Source: Gammaproteobacteria bacterium
GTDB taxonomy: Bacteria > Pseudomonadota > Gammaproteobacteria > Thiomicrospirales > Thiomicrospiraceae
Assembly (NCBI GenBank): GCA_013153955.1
Contig: JAADDM010000287.1
Coordinates: 1 to 8,887 of the forward strand
Direction of reading: 5' to 3'
DNA: 8,887 nt
The position numbers and the translations under genes were made by a program. Of the stretch, positions 6,719 through 8,887 are shown in pieces. The notes beneath the pieces were generated by a model, which ran no database searches, had not been told where the DNA came from, and saw only the letters and a program-made list of their open reading frames with translations. Each line of letters starts with the position of its first letter. Position 1 is the first letter of the stretch.

Positions 6719-6747
6719 ATGTGGTTTCTTGTTAAGAGAGCGGTGTA

Positions 6748-8856
6748 TTACTTAACGCGCATCCCAGGTTTTGAACCTTCGTCAGGAGAGAGGATATAAA
6801 GATCACTTCCGCCCGGTCCTGCGGCTAATACCATGCCTTCAGACATGCCAAAACGCATTTTTCTAGGAGCTAGATTTGCGACCATCACGGTTAATTTTCC
6901 AATCAGCTCTTCAGGTTCATAGGCCGATTTAATGCCTGCAAACACTTGGCGCTGTTCAAACCCGATGTCTAGGGTCAGTTTTAGGAGTTTTTTCGCTTCA
7001 GGGACGGCTTCGGCATTGACGATTTTAGCAATACGTAGGTCGATTTTTGCAAAGTCATCAATCGAAATTTCTTCTGCTAAAGCATCAAATTCTGGTGCAT
7101 CACTTGTTGAACTTTCTGCTTTAACTTGTTTGGATTGCTTAGCGGCTTTTTTATCGCCTTTCTTACCATCCGGTGCGGTCGAACCCTTTCCTAATGAGCT
7201 GGCTGAGGCTTCGACCATCTTCTCGATAGGCGCCATTTCAAGACGCGTTAGCAGCGCCTTAAACTTGTTAATTGAATGGCCCATCAGTGGGGTTTGAATA
7301 TCGTCCCAATGACAATTATCAAGGTTTAAGAACGCATTTGATTTCTCTGCTGTGATAGGCAGTACGGGCGTTAAGTAGGACATCAATACACGGAACAGGT
7401 TTAAACTGACGCTGACACATTCGTGTAGTTCGGCCTCTTTCCCTTCTGTTTTTGCCAGTACCCAAGGGGCAGCTTCGGCAATGTATTCATTGGCTTTATC
7501 AGCAAGTGCCATAATTTCACGCATTGCATGACCATAATCTCTGCCCTCATAGAGCGCAGCAATCTCTTCTGATTTATCGGTAAAACTTTGATACAGCGCA
7601 GCCATCTCAGGTGACCACTGGTCGTTTAATTTACCGTCAAATTTCTTCATAACAAAGCCGGCACTGCGGCTGGCGATATTAACCACTTTACCGACTAAGT
7701 CAGAGTTTACGCGCTGTGCAAAGTCCTCTAGGTTTAGGTCGATGTCATCAATGCGGCTGGTGAGCTTAGCTGCATAGTAGTAGCGTAAATATTCTGGGTT
7801 AAGGTGTTCAAGATAGGTTTTCGCCATGATGAACGTACCACGTGACTTGGACATTTTTTGACCATCTACAGTTAAGAAACCGTGGGCAAAAATGGCGGTA
7901 GGGGTTCTGTAGTTAGAGCCGGAGAGCATCGCTGGCCAAAACAGAGCGTGGAAGTTGATGATGTCTTTACCAATGAAGTGATACAGCTCAGTGGTTGAGT
8001 CTTCCTGCCAATACTCATCAAAGTTAAGGTCTGATTTATCACAAAGCGCTTTAAAACTCGACATGTAGCCGATAGGCGCATCTAGCCAAACGTAGAAGTA
8101 TTTGCCTGTTTCCCCCGGGATTTCGAAGCCAAAGTAAGGCGCGTCACGGGAGATATCCCAACCGCGTAGTCCACTCTCTAGCCACTCATCTAGTTTGTTG
8201 GCAATTTGGGTTTGTAGATGGCCTTCACGCGTCCAGCTTTTTAGCATGTCTTCAAATTGATTCAGCTCAAAGAACAGATGGTCGGTATCTTTCTCAATAG
8301 GCGTAGCCCCAGAAACGGCCGATTTCGGGTTAATAAGATCTGTAGGGCTATAGGTTGCGCCACAGGCTTCACAGTTATCACCGTATTGGTCTTCGGTCTT
8401 ACATTTTGGGCAGGTGCCTTTAACGAAACGATCAGGTAGAAACATCTCCTTCTCAGGGTCGTAATATTGTGAGATGGTTTTGCGAGAGATATAGCCTTTA
8501 TCTTTCAGACGAAGGTAGATGTGCTCTGCTAAAGTACGGTTCTCTTCTGAGTTGGTACTGTGATAGTGGTCAAACTGAACATTAAACCCAGCAAAATCTG
8601 CTTGGTGATCCTCTGATGATTTTGCAATCAGTGCTTCGGGCGTAATGCCTTCTGCTTGTGCGCGCAGCATAATCGGTGTGCCGTGTGCATCATCTGCACA
8701 GACGTAGGTACAGGTGTGTCCGCGCATCTTTTGAAAGCGTGACCAGATATCCGTTTGTATGTACTCGACCAAATGGCCTAAGTGAATAGGGCCGTTGGCA
8801 TAAGGAAGAGCACTGGTAATTAGGATTTTTCTTGGAGTTTGTACGCTGTCTGACAT
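6748..8856 (-). CDS. metG: Methionyl-tRNA synthetase with C-terminal tRNA-binding domain
   Basis: This cytoplasmic enzyme charges tRNA-Met with methionine at the cost of ATP. The 702-aa protein is a class I synthetase. The HIGH-type motif is H25-L-G-H28 after ALPYANGPI, and the KMSKS loop is at 334-338 (DGQKMSKSRG). The connective peptide carries a zinc knuckle, C149-x2-C152-x9-C162-x2-C165. The anticodon-binding helical domain spans about 380-545. A Lys/Ser-rich linker (about 552-587) leads to an OB-fold tRNA-binding domain of the Trbp111/EMAP II type (about 597-702), as in the dimeric E. coli enzyme. The ATG at 8856 has no strong Shine-Dalgarno. TATAAA at 8876-8871 could be a -10 element with a leader of about 10-15 bases, but any -35 would lie near or beyond the window edge, so I do not call it. 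The stop is 39 bp before rsxA on the same strand. Confidence 0.98.
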   Translation of the reverse strand: MSDSVQTPRKILITSALPYANGPIHLGHLVEYIQTDIWSRFQKMRGHTCTYVCADDAHGTPIMLRAQAEGITPEALIAKSSEDHQADFAGFNVQFDHYHSTNSEENRTLAEHIYLRLKDKGYISRKTISQYYDPEKEMFLPDRFVKGTCPKCKTEDQYGDNCEACGATYSPTDLINPKSAVSGATPIEKDTDHLFFELNQFEDMLKSWTREGHLQTQIANKLDEWLESGLRGWDISRDAPYFGFEIPGETGKYFYVWLDAPIGYMSSFKALCDKSDLNFDEYWQEDSTTELYHFIGKDIINFHALFWPAMLSGSNYRTPTAIFAHGFLTVDGQKMSKSRGTFIMAKTYLEHLNPEYLRYYYAAKLTSRIDDIDLNLEDFAQRVNSDLVGKVVNIASRSAGFVMKKFDGKLNDQWSPEMAALYQSFTDKSEEIAALYEGRDYGHAMREIMALADKANEYIAEAAPWVLAKTEGKEAELHECVSVSLNLFRVLMSYLTPVLPITAEKSNAFLNLDNCHWDDIQTPLMGHSINKFKALLTRLEMAPIEKMVEASASSLGKGSTAPDGKKGDKKAAKQSKQVKAESSTSDAPEFDALAEEISIDDFAKIDLRIAKIVNAEAVPEAKKLLKLTLDIGFEQRQVFAGIKSAYEPEELIGKLTVMVANLAPRKMRFGMSEGMVLAAGPGGSDLYILSPDEGSKPGMRVK

Positions 8857-8887
8857 CAGGGGATTTCCACTTTATAGCTAGGGCTTT

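Noticed and set aside
6932..7297. Plus-strand open frame of 121 codons inside metG
   Set aside because: It lies wholly opposite the well-conserved end of methionyl-tRNA synthetase, shows no family similarity and has no supporting context.
8871..8876. TATAAA upstream of metG as a promoter -10 element
   Set aside because: A single hexamer match in AT-rich sequence; the matching -35 region lies near or beyond the window edge, so it cannot be supported.

Overview
The window reads almost entirely on the minus strand and carries eight consecutive protein genes: metG, rsxA (rnfA), rsxB, rsxC, rsxD, rsxG, rsxE and the 5' part of nth. The rsxABCDGE-nth order is the classic gammaproteobacterial Rnf/Rsx locus. 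The proteins resemble the Escherichia coli and Vibrio subunits closely, including a long Ala/Lys-rich tail on RsxC. I therefore infer a gammaproteobacterium. The moderate GC content and metG lying next to rnf would suit a marine or sulfur-oxidising lineage, or a relative of Pseudomonas, but the sequence alone does not fix the genus.

Layout, in the direction of transcription (right to left). Positions 8856-6748 hold methionyl-tRNA synthetase with its C-terminal tRNA-binding domain. A 39-bp gap without a visible terminator leads to the six Rnf genes (6708-679). Their junctions are very tight: 13 or 19 bp (A/B, depending on the rsxB start), 1-bp overlap (B/C), no gap (C/D), 11 bp (D/G) and 8-bp overlap (G/E). 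A 76-bp spacer with a repeated 10-mer leads to nth (602-1), which leaves the window about ten residues before its expected end.

How the genes work together. RsxA, D and E are the membrane core. RsxB and RsxC are the iron-sulfur subunits facing the cytoplasm, and RsxG is a single-span protein with a periplasmic flavin domain. RsxD and RsxG each carry the D-x-x-[ST]-G-A-T motif to which the flavin transferase ApbE attaches FMN. RsxA and RsxE each supply two membrane cysteines expected to hold one shared iron-sulfur cluster. The complex exchanges electrons between NADH and ferredoxin-type carriers, coupled to ion movement; in E. coli it also keeps SoxR reduced. Endonuclease III is itself a [4Fe-4S] enzyme that repairs oxidised pyrimidines, and metG is housekeeping.

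I do not see an undescribed system here. The features that depart from a standard Rnf locus are a nearly perfect 114-bp tandem duplication in the rsxC tail, a poly-A tract inside each of its copies that would meet a TAG directly after a -1 slip, three copies of ACTCATAACC around the end of rsxE, and a 28-residue N-terminal extension of RsxE.
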